This document shows positions 16,508 through 24,828 of a DNA stretch of 28,640 nucleotides, piece by piece (position 1 is the stretch's first letter; each line of letters begins with the position of its first letter). The notes beneath the pieces were generated by a model, which ran no database searches, was not told where the DNA came from, and saw only the letters and a program-made list of their open reading frames with translations. The DNA lies in the NCBI GenBank assembly GCA_041745535.1, contig JBGTIS010000011.1:1-28640 (forward strand). The letters run 5' to 3'. Made by a program: the position numbers and the translations under genes. The stretch is from JBGTIS01 sp041745535 (lineage in GTDB: Bacteria > Bacteroidota > Bacteroidia > Cytophagales > Cyclobacteriaceae).

Positions 16508-16666
16508 TGGTTATTCGTTTGGCCATTTATTCTAAATTACACATAAAATAGCAGTTATATAAATCATTTTTTGCTAATCGGGTAAAAATCGGAAGAATCA
16601 AATACCAATTTTCCTGCAACGAACCCAAAGGTTAAACTTTACAATCAATTGCCCAAATAAAAAGTT

Positions 16667-17065
16667 ATGTTTACAGAAATAATTACACCCAGGTTTGCCG
16701 AAACTGATGCTTTAGGTCACATCAACAATACTGTGATACCGGTTTGGTTTGAGCAAGGCCGAAAACCCATATTCCGCTTTTTTACGCCCGATCTGGATTT
16801 CAGAAAATGGCGGCTTATCGTAGCCAAAATCGAAGTTGAATTCGTTGGGGAACTGGTGTATGGTCATGCGGTAGAAATCAGGACTTTTCTGGAAAAAACA
16901 GGCAACACTTCTCTTACCGTTGGTCAGCAGGCTTATCAGCGTAACAAACTGCGCGCCCGGGGAAAGGCCATTCTGGTGCATTTCGATTACGAAGCCAAAA
17001 AATCTATGCCCATTCCTGATGATATCAGAACCTTATTACAGGAACACTTGATAGCAGAAAAATAA
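16667..17065 (+). CDS. Acyl-CoA thioesterase, 4HBT hot-dog family
   Basis: This 132-residue hot-dog-fold protein resembles YbgC/FadM. The N-terminal motif RFAETDALGHINNTVIPVWFEQGR carries the typical aspartate and the G-H-I/V-N-N segment that form the active site. It probably hydrolyses an acyl-CoA thioester in the cytoplasm; chain-length preference is unknown. It diverges from ridA, and its stop abuts the stop of the convergent membrane-protein gene with no spacing. Confidence 0.9.
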   Translation: MFTEIITPRFAETDALGHINNTVIPVWFEQGRKPIFRFFTPDLDFRKWRLIVAKIEVEFVGELVYGHAVEIRTFLEKTGNTSLTVGQQAYQRNKLRARGKAILVHFDYEAKKSMPIPDDIRTLLQEHLIAEK

Positions 17066-17557
17066 CTATCCTTTTGAAAGCCTTTCCGACCGATCGGTAA
17101 TCAGGCTTTCCTCATCGGTAGCAATCTTATCATTCACTTCCTGCATGGCCCTGAGAATTTTAGCGGAAACTCCATAAATACTGTGAGCTTCAAAAGACTG
17201 ATCGCTGAATCTTACTTCCAGCGCTTTACGATTGTGAAATCCCCAGAAATCAAAAGCAGTGAAAAAACCATTCTGATGGCGATGATAATGCACAAAGGCC
17301 ATTTTGTCGTAAGCATAGGCCTGTTCAAAAAGTTTGAATACCAACAGGTAGTGTTTCAACACAAAAACCTGATCGCGTAATTCTATTACCGAGTTTTTCG
17401 CGGTTACCATCAGGAGAAATGGAATCAGGGCGAAGCCATACTTTTTTACCGGATCGGTCACCAGGTACATAATAGCGGCTATGGCTCCGGCCAGCAATAG
17501 CAATACCAGCAAATAAACGCCCGTGCTGTGGTATTTGGTAGTTTTATGTGCTTTCAT
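17066..17557 (-). CDS. Small membrane protein with PH-like soluble domain, unknown function
   Basis: The 163-residue product has a short cytoplasmic N-terminus, two membrane helices (about 14-32 and 39-52) and a soluble domain of alternating beta strands ending in a helix (ILRAMQEVNDKIA). The layout suggests a bacterial PH-like domain but no signature is certain. It is convergent and abutting with the thioesterase gene. Confidence 0.75.
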   Translation of the reverse strand: MKAHKTTKYHSTGVYLLVLLLLAGAIAAIMYLVTDPVKKYGFALIPFLLMVTAKNSVIELRDQVFVLKHYLLVFKLFEQAYAYDKMAFVHYHRHQNGFFTAFDFWGFHNRKALEVRFSDQSFEAHSIYGVSAKILRAMQEVNDKIATDEESLITDRSERLSKG

Positions 17558-17636
17558 TTCAGATAGGGTTAATGGTTTTGCGCTTACCTAATTTACGAAA
17601 AAAGCGGTACAAAGTAAAAGCCCGGCATCCTGAAGT

Positions 17637-18830
17637 TTACCTGATTTTTTCGGTAATCAGCACAGCAGGCTTATTATCGGTAAGGGTAGTAGCAAACAGA
17701 TACTGGTCGCCACCTTCTTTGATACCGGTTTTCTTTCGGATGGCTTTTACTGAATCGGGGAAATTTCTGGCAGTAATGTTGGCCTGCAGGGCTGGTAATG
17801 CCTTACGCAGTGCCTTTTTGTTGTAGGCAGCGGTTTGCCGGTACCGGAATACCCTTCCCGGAAAATCTTCAACCAGTCGTGCGGATGTGTACAAATGCGT
17901 GTTCGGATGCAGTTTGTATAACTGAAAACGCGCGGCCACCGATTTAAATGCGCCTACTTTCAGCACAGCCGCATTGGGCTCGTAAATAAAAGCCACCGGA
18001 TTTGAAAACTGAACTACTGTTTCCTGCTCCTTTTGAAGGGAAGTTGAGAAAAGGACAGGCTGTGCTTCCTGCTTCAGCAGGTTCACAGCCACAATCTCCG
18101 GATCTGCCTTTGCTTTGTTCTCCAGCAAATACAAAACCTCTTTGCACTCATTGTTTATCGCCACCACATATACGCTTTGTACGAACCGCAAAGCCTGAAG
18201 AGCCTGTTGAATATCCAGTAACGGGGATGTTTTAATCAGCACTACCCTGGCTTTGGCCAGTAGAAGTTCCAGTATTTGGGTTACATCCGGCGAAGTTTCC
18301 TCCAACATAAAGGCTTTCCGGGAGCTTTCTTTCCGGCGATCCGGATCCAGATAAATGCAATCGGCCGGGGTGGACAACTGCTTTAAAAAATCTTCGGCCC
18401 TCGCCTGATGCACGCGAATAGCATTGCTTCCCAATACTTTTACATTGTGCCTGAAGATTTCAACCAGTGCCGCGTTTTGCTCTACATAATCTGTTGTTTG
18501 AAAACGCTGACTCAGGTACCAGGTATCTGCCCCCATGCCACCGGTAAGGTCTGCCAAATGGTAACCGGAAACCAGGGTGCTTTTGAAACGGGCAGCCGCT
18601 TCTGAGGAACTTTGTTCTACGGAAAGCACAGGCGGGAAAATCAGGTTGGGCGTAGCATACCATTCGGGCAACTTGTGCCGGGCTTTCTGCCGGGCGGCCA
18701 GCTGGGCAGCAATTTCCTGTATGGGTATATCAGGATACCGTTTGGCCTGCAATACCAGTTGAAAGGGATCATCGTGGGCATGATCCCTTATAAATTTCTG
18801 TACCGCTGGCGCGAGTAATTTTTCAATCAA
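17637..18830 (-). CDS. THUMP-like domain SAM-dependent methyltransferase
   Basis: This 397-residue class I methyltransferase has motif I ADLTGGMGAD (93-102), a post-motif acidic residue in DYVEQNAALVEIF, and the catalytic-type motif YLDPDRR (160-166). The C-terminal part (about 320-395) fits the THUMP-like domain (PF18096) seen in this Bacteroidota family, suggesting RNA as substrate; the target base is unknown. The start overlaps the asd stop by 4 bases (18827-18830), so the genes are probably translated together. Why they are joined is unclear. Confidence 0.88.
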   Translation of the reverse strand: MIEKLLAPAVQKFIRDHAHDDPFQLVLQAKRYPDIPIQEIAAQLAARQKARHKLPEWYATPNLIFPPVLSVEQSSSEAAARFKSTLVSGYHLADLTGGMGADTWYLSQRFQTTDYVEQNAALVEIFRHNVKVLGSNAIRVHQARAEDFLKQLSTPADCIYLDPDRRKESSRKAFMLEETSPDVTQILELLLAKARVVLIKTSPLLDIQQALQALRFVQSVYVVAINNECKEVLYLLENKAKADPEIVAVNLLKQEAQPVLFSTSLQKEQETVVQFSNPVAFIYEPNAAVLKVGAFKSVAARFQLYKLHPNTHLYTSARLVEDFPGRVFRYRQTAAYNKKALRKALPALQANITARNFPDSVKAIRKKTGIKEGGDQYLFATTLTDNKPAVLITEKIR

Positions 18831-19822
18831 TGTGCTACCAGGCTGCGCGCTACCAGATATTCGGCAATCTGTACGGCATTGGTAGCAGCCCCTTTCCGCA
18901 GATTATCGGATACAATCCACATATTCAGCGTTTTGGGCTGACTTTCATCGCGACGCAAACGGCCTACAAATACTTCGTCTTTTCCGTGTGCCAGAATAGG
19001 CATGGGGTATACGTTGTTCTTTACGTCGTCCTGTACCACCACGCCCGGCGCGTTTTCCAGTAAAGAACGCACTTCATCCAAATCAAATTCTCTTTCAAAT
19101 TCAACGTTCACGGCTTCTGAATGTCCGCCTACTGCTGGCACACGCACCGTGGTAGCCGTAACGCGAATGGTATCGTCACCAAAAATTTTCCTGGTTTCAT
19201 TCACCATTTTCAATTCTTCTTTGGTATAGCCATTGTCGTAGAAAACATCGATATGGGGCAGTATATTCATATCGATAGGATGTGGATATACTTTTTTGCC
19301 TTCTTTGCCTTCCCGCTCGTTCATCAGCTGATCCACGGCGGCTTTTCCGGTTCCGGTTACCGATTGGTAAGTTGATACCACAATGCGACTGATTTTATAC
19401 TTTTCGTGCAATGGTGCCAGTGCCAACACCATTTGGATGGTAGAGCAATTCGGATTGGCAATAATTTTATCGTCGTCAGTAAGTACGTCGGCATTAATTT
19501 CAGGCACCACCAGTTTGTTATTGGGGTTCATGCGCCAGGCAGAAGAATTGTCGACCACGGTAGTGCCTGCTTCCGCGAACTTGGGTGCCAGGTCCAGCGA
19601 AGTACCGCCACCGGCAGAGAAAATAGCGATATCAGGCCTGGCAGCAATGGCATCTTCAGCGCTTACTACCTTATATGGTTTTCCCTTGAAAGTGATTGTT
19701 GTACCTACGGATTTGGCCGAAGCTACAGGTAAAAGTTCATCAACAGGGAAGTTTCTCTCTTCCAGTACTTTCAGAATTTCGCCGCCCACCAATCCGGTAG
19801 CGCCTACAACAGCAAGTTTCAT
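18827..19822 (-). CDS. asd: Aspartate-semialdehyde dehydrogenase
   Basis: This 331-residue NADPH-dependent enzyme converts L-aspartyl-4-phosphate to aspartate-4-semialdehyde in the lysine, diaminopimelate, threonine and methionine pathway. An N-terminal nucleotide-binding loop (AVVGATGLVGGE, 4-15), the catalytic nucleophile C126 in ANPNCSTIQ, and the active-site H234 in VPAVGGHSEA are present. Length is normal. The gene begins a minus-strand two-gene unit with the methyltransferase and diverges from valS; a good promoter match lies about 110 bases upstream. Confidence 0.97.
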   Translation of the reverse strand: MKLAVVGATGLVGGEILKVLEERNFPVDELLPVASAKSVGTTITFKGKPYKVVSAEDAIAARPDIAIFSAGGGTSLDLAPKFAEAGTTVVDNSSAWRMNPNNKLVVPEINADVLTDDDKIIANPNCSTIQMVLALAPLHEKYKISRIVVSTYQSVTGTGKAAVDQLMNEREGKEGKKVYPHPIDMNILPHIDVFYDNGYTKEELKMVNETRKIFGDDTIRVTATTVRVPAVGGHSEAVNVEFEREFDLDEVRSLLENAPGVVVQDDVKNNVYPMPILAHGKDEVFVGRLRRDESQPKTLNMWIVSDNLRKGAATNAVQIAEYLVARSLVAH

Positions 19823-19933
19823 AAGGATTACATTTAATTTTTAGTTTAATTTCGTCATTTATCTGCGCTTTAATTATCATTGAAAACCTCAGCCCAGACT
19901 TTTCGTAAAGTATCTGTTTAAAACAGAAAGCCG

Positions 19934-19966
19934 CAAAGTTAATACAATTATCAATTTCCGCGCAAA
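19934..19966 (-). promoter_or_regulatory. Bacteroidota -33/-7 promoter for asd
   Basis: On the minus strand TTTG (19963-19966) is followed after 21 bases by TAACTTTG (19934-19941), matching the TTTG / TAnnTTTG consensus with acceptable spacing. It points at asd. Confidence 0.6.
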
Positions 19967-20005
19967 GGATGCGTTGGCAAAACGTTCATTCTTTCTGTAA
20001 GTTTA

Positions 20006-20013
20006 TATCTTTG
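20006..20013 (+). promoter_or_regulatory. -7 promoter box for valS
   Basis: TATCTTTG is an exact TAnnTTTG match, 42 bases upstream of the valS ATG. A clear -33 TTG at normal spacing is not seen. Confidence 0.5.
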
Positions 20014-20055
20014 CGAAAATTTCAGAACTTAAAATAAGCAAAACAGAATTGATCT

Positions 20056-22719
20056 ATGTCAATTTCAACTAAATATGATCCGAAAGCCACTGAAAGCAAG
20101 TGGTATAAGCACTGGATGGACCAGGGATATTTCCAGTCGAAACCCAATCCGGATAAAGCCCCTTACAGCATCGTGATTCCGCCGCCCAATGTAACGGGTA
20201 TGTTGCACATGGGCCATATGCTGAATAATACTATTCAGGATATCCTGATCAGAAAAGCCAGGATGGAAGGCAAAGAAGCCTGCTGGGTACCGGGTACTGA
20301 CCACGCTTCTATTGCTACCGAAGCCAAAGTAGTGGTCATGCTAAAAGAAAAGGGTATTGCCAAAGAAGATATTTCCCGGGAAGAGTTTTTGCGGCATGCC
20401 TGGGAATGGAAAGAAAAGTACGGCGGCATTATTCTCGAACAACTGAAAAAGCTGGGTGCCTCCTGCGACTGGTCGCGTACCCGCTTTACCATGGAAGAAG
20501 CACTAAGCGAATCGGTAACAAAGGTTTTTGTAGACTTCTATAAAAAAGGCTATATCTACCGGGGCAAACGCATGATTAACTGGGACCCGGAAGGTAAAAC
20601 CGCCCTGGCCGACGACGAAGTTATTTATCGGGAAACCAATGCCAAGCTGTATTATGTAAACTACAAACTGACCGATTCAGACGAATCCATCACCATTGCC
20701 ACCGTTCGCCCTGAAACCATACTGGGCGATACAGCCATTTGCGTAAACCCGAAAGACAAACGGTATAAGCACCTGAAAGGAAAAAAAGTGGTGGTACCAC
20801 TTACCGACCGGGAAATACCTGTAATACAGGACAGCTATGTAAGCATGGACTTTGGCACGGGTTGCCTGAAAGTAACGCCTGCTCACGACCTGAATGACTA
20901 CCAGCTGGGTATTAAACACAAATTGCCTACCATTGATGTACTTACCGACAGTGGGAAAATGAGTGAAGCGGCCGGTATTTTTATCGGAGAAGACCGCTTT
21001 GTGGCCAGAAAAAAGGTGGCCGCTGCCATAGAAGCGGCCGGTCAGATGGTAAAAATAGAAGATTACAAAACCAATGTAGGCTATTCGGAGCGCACCAATG
21101 CGGTGGTAGAACCTCGCCTTTCGGTTCAGTGGTTTGTAAAAATGGAGCACCTGGTTAAGCCTGCTCTGAAAAATGTGCTGAACGATGAGGTGCGGTTTAA
21201 TCCGCCCAAATTCAAAAACATGTACCGCTCGTGGATGGAAAACGTACACGATTGGTGCATCTCCCGGCAGCTATGGTGGGGGCATCGGATTCCGGCCTAT
21301 TACCTGCCCGATGGTAGCTTTGTGGTAGCCGAAACGCCGGAAGAAGCGCTGAAGCTGGCAAAAAAAGCCTCTAAAAACAAAGACCTTACGCCGGACGACC
21401 TGCGGCAGGACGAAGACGTACTGGACACCTGGTTTTCTTCCGGCTTATGGCCGATTACGGTGTTTGATGGCATTCGAAACCCTGAGAATGAGGATATACG
21501 GTATTATTACCCCACTTCTGTGCTGGTAACCGGTTTTGATATCATCTTTTTCTGGATCGCCCGGATGATTATATATGGGTACGAATACCGGCAGGAAAAG
21601 CCATTCGAAGATGTATATTTTACCGGTATGGTGCGGGACAGCCAGCGCAGGAAGATGTCGAAACAACTGGGCAATTCGCCCGATCCGCTGGAACTGATTA
21701 GTACTTACGGGGCTGATGGCGTGCGTACGGGCATGCTGTTCAGCGCACCGGCAGGGAATGATCTGCTGTTCGATGTGAAACTATGTGAACAGGGAAGGAA
21801 TTTTGCCAACAAAATATGGAATGCTTTCCGTTTGGTAAAAAGCTGGGAAATAGACGAAAGCCTGGACAACAACCGGAATCAGGTGGCCATTGCCTGGTTT
21901 GAGGCCAGATTCAATCAGGCATTAATAGAAGTAGAAGATCACTTTTCCAAGTACCGCATTTCCGATGCGCTGCTTACCATTTATAACCTTACCTGGGATG
22001 CCTTCTGCTCGTCGTACCTGGAAATGGTAAAGCCCGATTATCAGCAACCCATTGACAAGGTTACCTGTAAAGCAACCCACAGTTTCTTTAAATGTATTAT
22101 GAAGTTGCTGCACCCGTTTATGCCTTTTATTACCGAAGAAATATGGCAGCAGATCAGACATGAAAAGGACGAAGAATGTGTGATTGTGGCGGCCTGGCCC
22201 AAAGGTGATACCGAGGAAGGCCGTACAAAAATGGATATGGAACTGATACAGGGAGGTACCATGGCGCTGGATATTGTTTCCAACATCCGTAACCTCCGCA
22301 ACAGCAAACAAATTGCCGATAAGCAGCCGCTGAGTTTGCTGATTAAAACTGATTTTAGTCGGATATACCAGTTGTATGATGGCATTATCAGGAAGCTGGC
22401 CAATATAGAAAGTATTGAATTTACAGACGAAAAGCCGGAAGGCGCCGCCAGTTTCATCATCAATGCCATGCAGGGCCGTCCCGACGAACTATTTGTGCCG
22501 CTAAAAGGGGCGATTGATATAGATGAGGAAATCAGCAAAATCAGGAAAGAGCTGGAATACACCAAAGGATTTCTAAGTTCGGTTGAGAAAAAGCTGAGCA
22601 ACCAGAAGTTCGTGAACAGCGCTCCCGAGCAGGTGGTAGCCATGGAAAGAAAGAAAAAGTCAGATGCCGAAGCAAAAATTGCCGCTTTGGAAGAAAACCT
22701 GTCCAGTTTGAGTAATTAA
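20056..22719 (+). CDS. valS: Valine--tRNA ligase
   Basis: This 887-residue class I synthetase charges tRNA-Val. The HIGH motif is HMGH (51-54) within PPPNVTGMLHMGH and the KMSKS motif is KMSKQ (533-537). The CP1 editing domain, which hydrolyses mischarged Thr-tRNA, contains TVRPETILGDTA (216-227) and the HDLNDYQLG segment. The anticodon-binding domain and the C-terminal coiled-coil arm (about 820-885) are complete. It is a single gene divergent from asd and ends in a strong hairpin terminator. Confidence 0.97.
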   Translation: MSISTKYDPKATESKWYKHWMDQGYFQSKPNPDKAPYSIVIPPPNVTGMLHMGHMLNNTIQDILIRKARMEGKEACWVPGTDHASIATEAKVVVMLKEKGIAKEDISREEFLRHAWEWKEKYGGIILEQLKKLGASCDWSRTRFTMEEALSESVTKVFVDFYKKGYIYRGKRMINWDPEGKTALADDEVIYRETNAKLYYVNYKLTDSDESITIATVRPETILGDTAICVNPKDKRYKHLKGKKVVVPLTDREIPVIQDSYVSMDFGTGCLKVTPAHDLNDYQLGIKHKLPTIDVLTDSGKMSEAAGIFIGEDRFVARKKVAAAIEAAGQMVKIEDYKTNVGYSERTNAVVEPRLSVQWFVKMEHLVKPALKNVLNDEVRFNPPKFKNMYRSWMENVHDWCISRQLWWGHRIPAYYLPDGSFVVAETPEEALKLAKKASKNKDLTPDDLRQDEDVLDTWFSSGLWPITVFDGIRNPENEDIRYYYPTSVLVTGFDIIFFWIARMIIYGYEYRQEKPFEDVYFTGMVRDSQRRKMSKQLGNSPDPLELISTYGADGVRTGMLFSAPAGNDLLFDVKLCEQGRNFANKIWNAFRLVKSWEIDESLDNNRNQVAIAWFEARFNQALIEVEDHFSKYRISDALLTIYNLTWDAFCSSYLEMVKPDYQQPIDKVTCKATHSFFKCIMKLLHPFMPFITEEIWQQIRHEKDEECVIVAAWPKGDTEEGRTKMDMELIQGGTMALDIVSNIRNLRNSKQIADKQPLSLLIKTDFSRIYQLYDGIIRKLANIESIEFTDEKPEGAASFIINAMQGRPDELFVPLKGAIDIDEEISKIRKELEYTKGFLSSVEKKLSNQKFVNSAPEQVVAMERKKKSDAEAKIAALEENLSSLSN

Positions 22720-22784
22720 GAGTACTGAAACAAAGAAGCACACGTTGAAAACCGCACTATCCAGCCTGCACTTTCAACACCGAT

Positions 22785-22816
22785 AGCGCTTGTTGGTAAA
22801 AAGCGCTTTTTGTTTT
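22785..22816 (+). terminator. Intrinsic terminator after valS
   Basis: AGCGCTT (22785-22791) pairs with AAGCGCT (22801-22807), followed by a T-rich run. It shares the 18-base leader CCGATAGCGCTTGTTGGT with the hairpin at 24045. Confidence 0.8.
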
Positions 22817-22904
22817 GGATTAAAGCTCCGCCAGAAACTAGCTGGATAATTACTAAATTAGCAGTATATAAACATATCAGATAACATAAAGGAGACAATC
22901 GTTT

Positions 22905-23808
22905 TTCAGCTTTGACGCGGCAATTGTTTAAGGCTGATCGCGCGGCGAACCGTATTGGGCAAAGTTCCCCAAGCCTGTTTGGCTGCCCCCGTGGCGCGGC
23001 CAGTATGAGTTGAAGAACTTTTATCGCTTTGTCAACAATACCTCAGTGACTCATCAAAAGATCATGGAAGGTTATCAGCAAGGACTGATTAACTATTCGC
23101 TTAGAGAACGAGGCTGTGTGCATGAGCGAACCTGGTATATGATTCATGACAGTAGTAGGGCCAGTCACAATGGGCGGAATAAGTTAGAATTAGGGTATTT
23201 AGAGCAAGTAGATAGCAACGGATTTGTGATGCGCAATGGCTATCAAGCTCCTTGTCATCTTAGTTACCGTGCTGTTAAGTTAGGCGACATTGAGCAACCC
23301 TTATACGCGCTTTATCTGAAAGAAATCATAGCCACTGAGGCTAGCCAGCCAGCAATACAATGGTTACTACTTACCAATCTAAGGGTAGAAGATCAGCAAC
23401 AGGCCCTGCGGATAATGGACATGTATATGCTTCGCTGGACCATTGAAGACTTTCATAAGTGTCTCAAGAGTGGTCGCAAATTGGAGCAAAGACAGTTTGA
23501 TAGCTTGGAAGCGTTATCTAATGTGTTGGCATTGTTGAACTTAATGGCTGTTCGTTTGTCGCGTACGCGGTATCTGGCAGGTCATCAGCCCACTCATTCC
23601 GCCCAAGAAATATTTTCCCAGGATGAGCTAAAGCTAGCCCTGCGTTTAGCTCCACAATACCTTAAAACTGTTGATTTAAAACATGCCCAGCCAACCTCTA
23701 TCTTATGGCTAGTCTTGTTATTAGCCCGGATGGCAAACCCTTTGGAAAGGGTATCAGCTTTTTGAGAATATCCACACTGGTTTCAAAATAAATCTAACAC
23801 CACACTAA
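22905..23808 (+). pseudogene. IS4-family (Tn5-like) transposase remnant, frameshifted and internally deleted
   Basis: N-terminal reading LTRQLFKADRAANRIG starts near 22914 and breaks before 23010; the longest frame (23010-23765, 251 codons) then reads FYRFVNNTSVTHQKIMEG, TWYMIHDSS with the first catalytic aspartate (D47 of this frame) and GRNKLELGYL. The sequence jumps from NGFVMRNGYQ to SYRAVKLGDIEQPLYALY, skipping roughly the 100 residues that should carry the second aspartate. The YREK block is intact (Y139, R142, E146, K153 in YMLRWTIEDFHKCLK). The proper C-terminus, TLWKGYQLFENIHTGFK, is read in another frame and stops at 23808. It cannot encode an active transposase. No confident inverted repeats were found. 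Confidence 0.82.
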
Positions 23809-23821
23809 AGTTTTGGGTAAA

Positions 23822-24039
23822 CTTAAGCCTGAAAGGGACGCTGAGAAAAAAAAACATTTATTGATAAAGAAATGGTTTTTCCAGGTTATACGGTTGAAGC
23901 TAGAATTAAGATTGTTGCAGGGAATTACTTTGAGAAATGTTTGACCGAAGGTGTAAATTTCGAATTCCGAGAAGGAGCAACAGTTATTGGGACTGGAATA
24001 ATAAAGCTAATTATCAATCCTAAACTAAAAAAGCCTTGA
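23822..24039 (+). pseudogene. 5'-truncated EF-Tu domain-III-like protein fragment
   Basis: From ATG at 23872 a 55-codon frame ends at 24039 and includes VFPGYTVEARIKIVAGNYF and FEFREGATVIGTGIIKLI. This resembles the C-terminal beta barrel of elongation factor Tu and the small stand-alone EF-Tu-like proteins of Bacteroidota. Just upstream TFIDKE is in the same frame, but a stop precedes it at the A9 homopolymer (23846-23854); a one-base slip there would extend the frame leftward. The IS4 remnant ends 14 bases away, so the 5' half was probably lost when that element arrived. Confidence 0.55.
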
Positions 24040-24049
24040 TAACCCCGAT

Positions 24050-24077
24050 AGCGCTTGTTGGTTACGAGTGCTTTTTA
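24050..24077 (+). terminator. Hairpin terminator after the EF-Tu-like fragment
   Basis: AGCGCTTGT (24050-24058) pairs with ACGAGTGCT (24064-24072) using two G-U pairs, followed by five T. Its leader is identical over 18 bases to that of the valS terminator. Confidence 0.65.
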
Positions 24078-24192
24078 TAATGCTTATTGAGAATGAGAAA
24101 AACAAAATGATACCTTGTGCTAGCCAAACCATTGAGCGCGCATTTGAAAAGACAATGAAATTAATGATATTTATAATAAAATTTAACAAGAA

Positions 24193-24390
24193 ATGAAAAC
24201 TGCTATTTTATCAGGTGAATCTGAGTCTGATATAAAACTGCTTATAGAATTAGCTAATAAATTGGGAATTAAAACCAAAATCCTGACAGAAGAAGATGCT
24301 GAGGATTTAGCCATGGTATATGCTATTGAACACGGAAAGACGGGAGAATATGTGGATACCCAAAGTTTTATCAAAAAACTCCGTAAATGA
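24193..24390 (+). CDS. Putative antitoxin of a type II toxin-antitoxin pair
   Basis: The 65-residue product is acidic in the middle (ILTEEDAEDLAMVYAIEHG) with a basic C-terminus (FIKKLRK). No Phd/YefM, RHH or HTH signature is clear. Its stop overlaps the toxin ATG by 4 bases, the usual antitoxin-first layout. The assignment rests mainly on the neighbour. The module is clearly more AT-rich than the core genes around it, consistent with horizontal transfer. In known systems the antitoxin binds and blocks the toxin and represses the operon; neither is shown here. Confidence 0.7.
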   Translation: MKTAILSGESESDIKLLIELANKLGIKTKILTEEDAEDLAMVYAIEHGKTGEYVDTQSFIKKLRK

Positions 24391-24653
24391 ATATTCGGAT
24401 TGATAAATCATTTGAAAAAGATACAAAAAGAATTAAGAACAAGAAATTACTTTCTACAATAGCTGAAACCATAGAGGAAGTGCAAAAATGTAATAATAGC
24501 GATGAGATCAAGAATTTAAAAAAGCTCAAAGGCGCTCACCACTATTATCGTATCAGATTAGGTAATTACAGAATAGGTATTTCAATTGAAGAAGATACAG
24601 TAGATTTTGTCAGATTCCTGCCAAGAAAAGATATCTATAAATATTTTCCGTAA
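24387..24653 (+). CDS. RelE/ParE-superfamily toxin
   Basis: The 88-residue basic protein shows the RelE/ParE hallmarks: an N-terminal strand and helix (MNIRIDKSFEKDTKRIKNKK), the core strand KLKGAHHYYRIRLGNYRIGI and the C-terminal FVRFLPRKDIYKYFP. RelE-like members cut mRNA on the ribosome while ParE-like members poison gyrase; this sequence does not decide between them. It is translated from an ATGA overlap with the antitoxin. It sits in an accessory pocket between transposon debris and the TonB receptor. Confidence 0.85.
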   Translation: MNIRIDKSFEKDTKRIKNKKLLSTIAETIEEVQKCNNSDEIKNLKKLKGAHHYYRIRLGNYRIGISIEEDTVDFVRFLPRKDIYKYFP

Positions 24654-24689
24654 TCACGAAATAAAAAAACGCGCCTTAAAATTGGTCAG

Positions 24690-24814
24690 CCGATAGCACA
24701 AGCGCTCGGTTATAACGTGTGCTTGCTGCTTAATATCAAAGTATAACAACCTGCATAAGAACCATTCAAGTGTTGGAATGCGAGCGGCACGCGTTGAAAA
24801 CACGTACTTTCAAT
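24690..24814. repeat. Intergenic repeat cluster related to the valS downstream region
   Basis: CCGATAGC (24690-24697) leads a hairpin AGCACA/TGTGCT (24695-24700 and 24718-24723), and a second hairpin GTTGAAA/TTTCAAT lies at 24793-24814. The same two motif types occur in the reverse order at 22744-22797 after valS (GTTGAAA/TTTCAAC, then CCGATAGC). Neither copy here has a good T-run. Confidence 0.45.
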
Positions 24815-24828
24815 AGGGTTAATTACCA

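Noticed and set aside
20677..21249. 190-codon minus-strand open frame inside valS
   Set aside because: It lies entirely opposite conserved valS codons and shows no family motif; an antisense shadow.
22041..22643. 200-codon minus-strand frame at the 3' end of valS
   Set aside because: Serine- and leucine-rich antisense shadow of the coiled-coil region.
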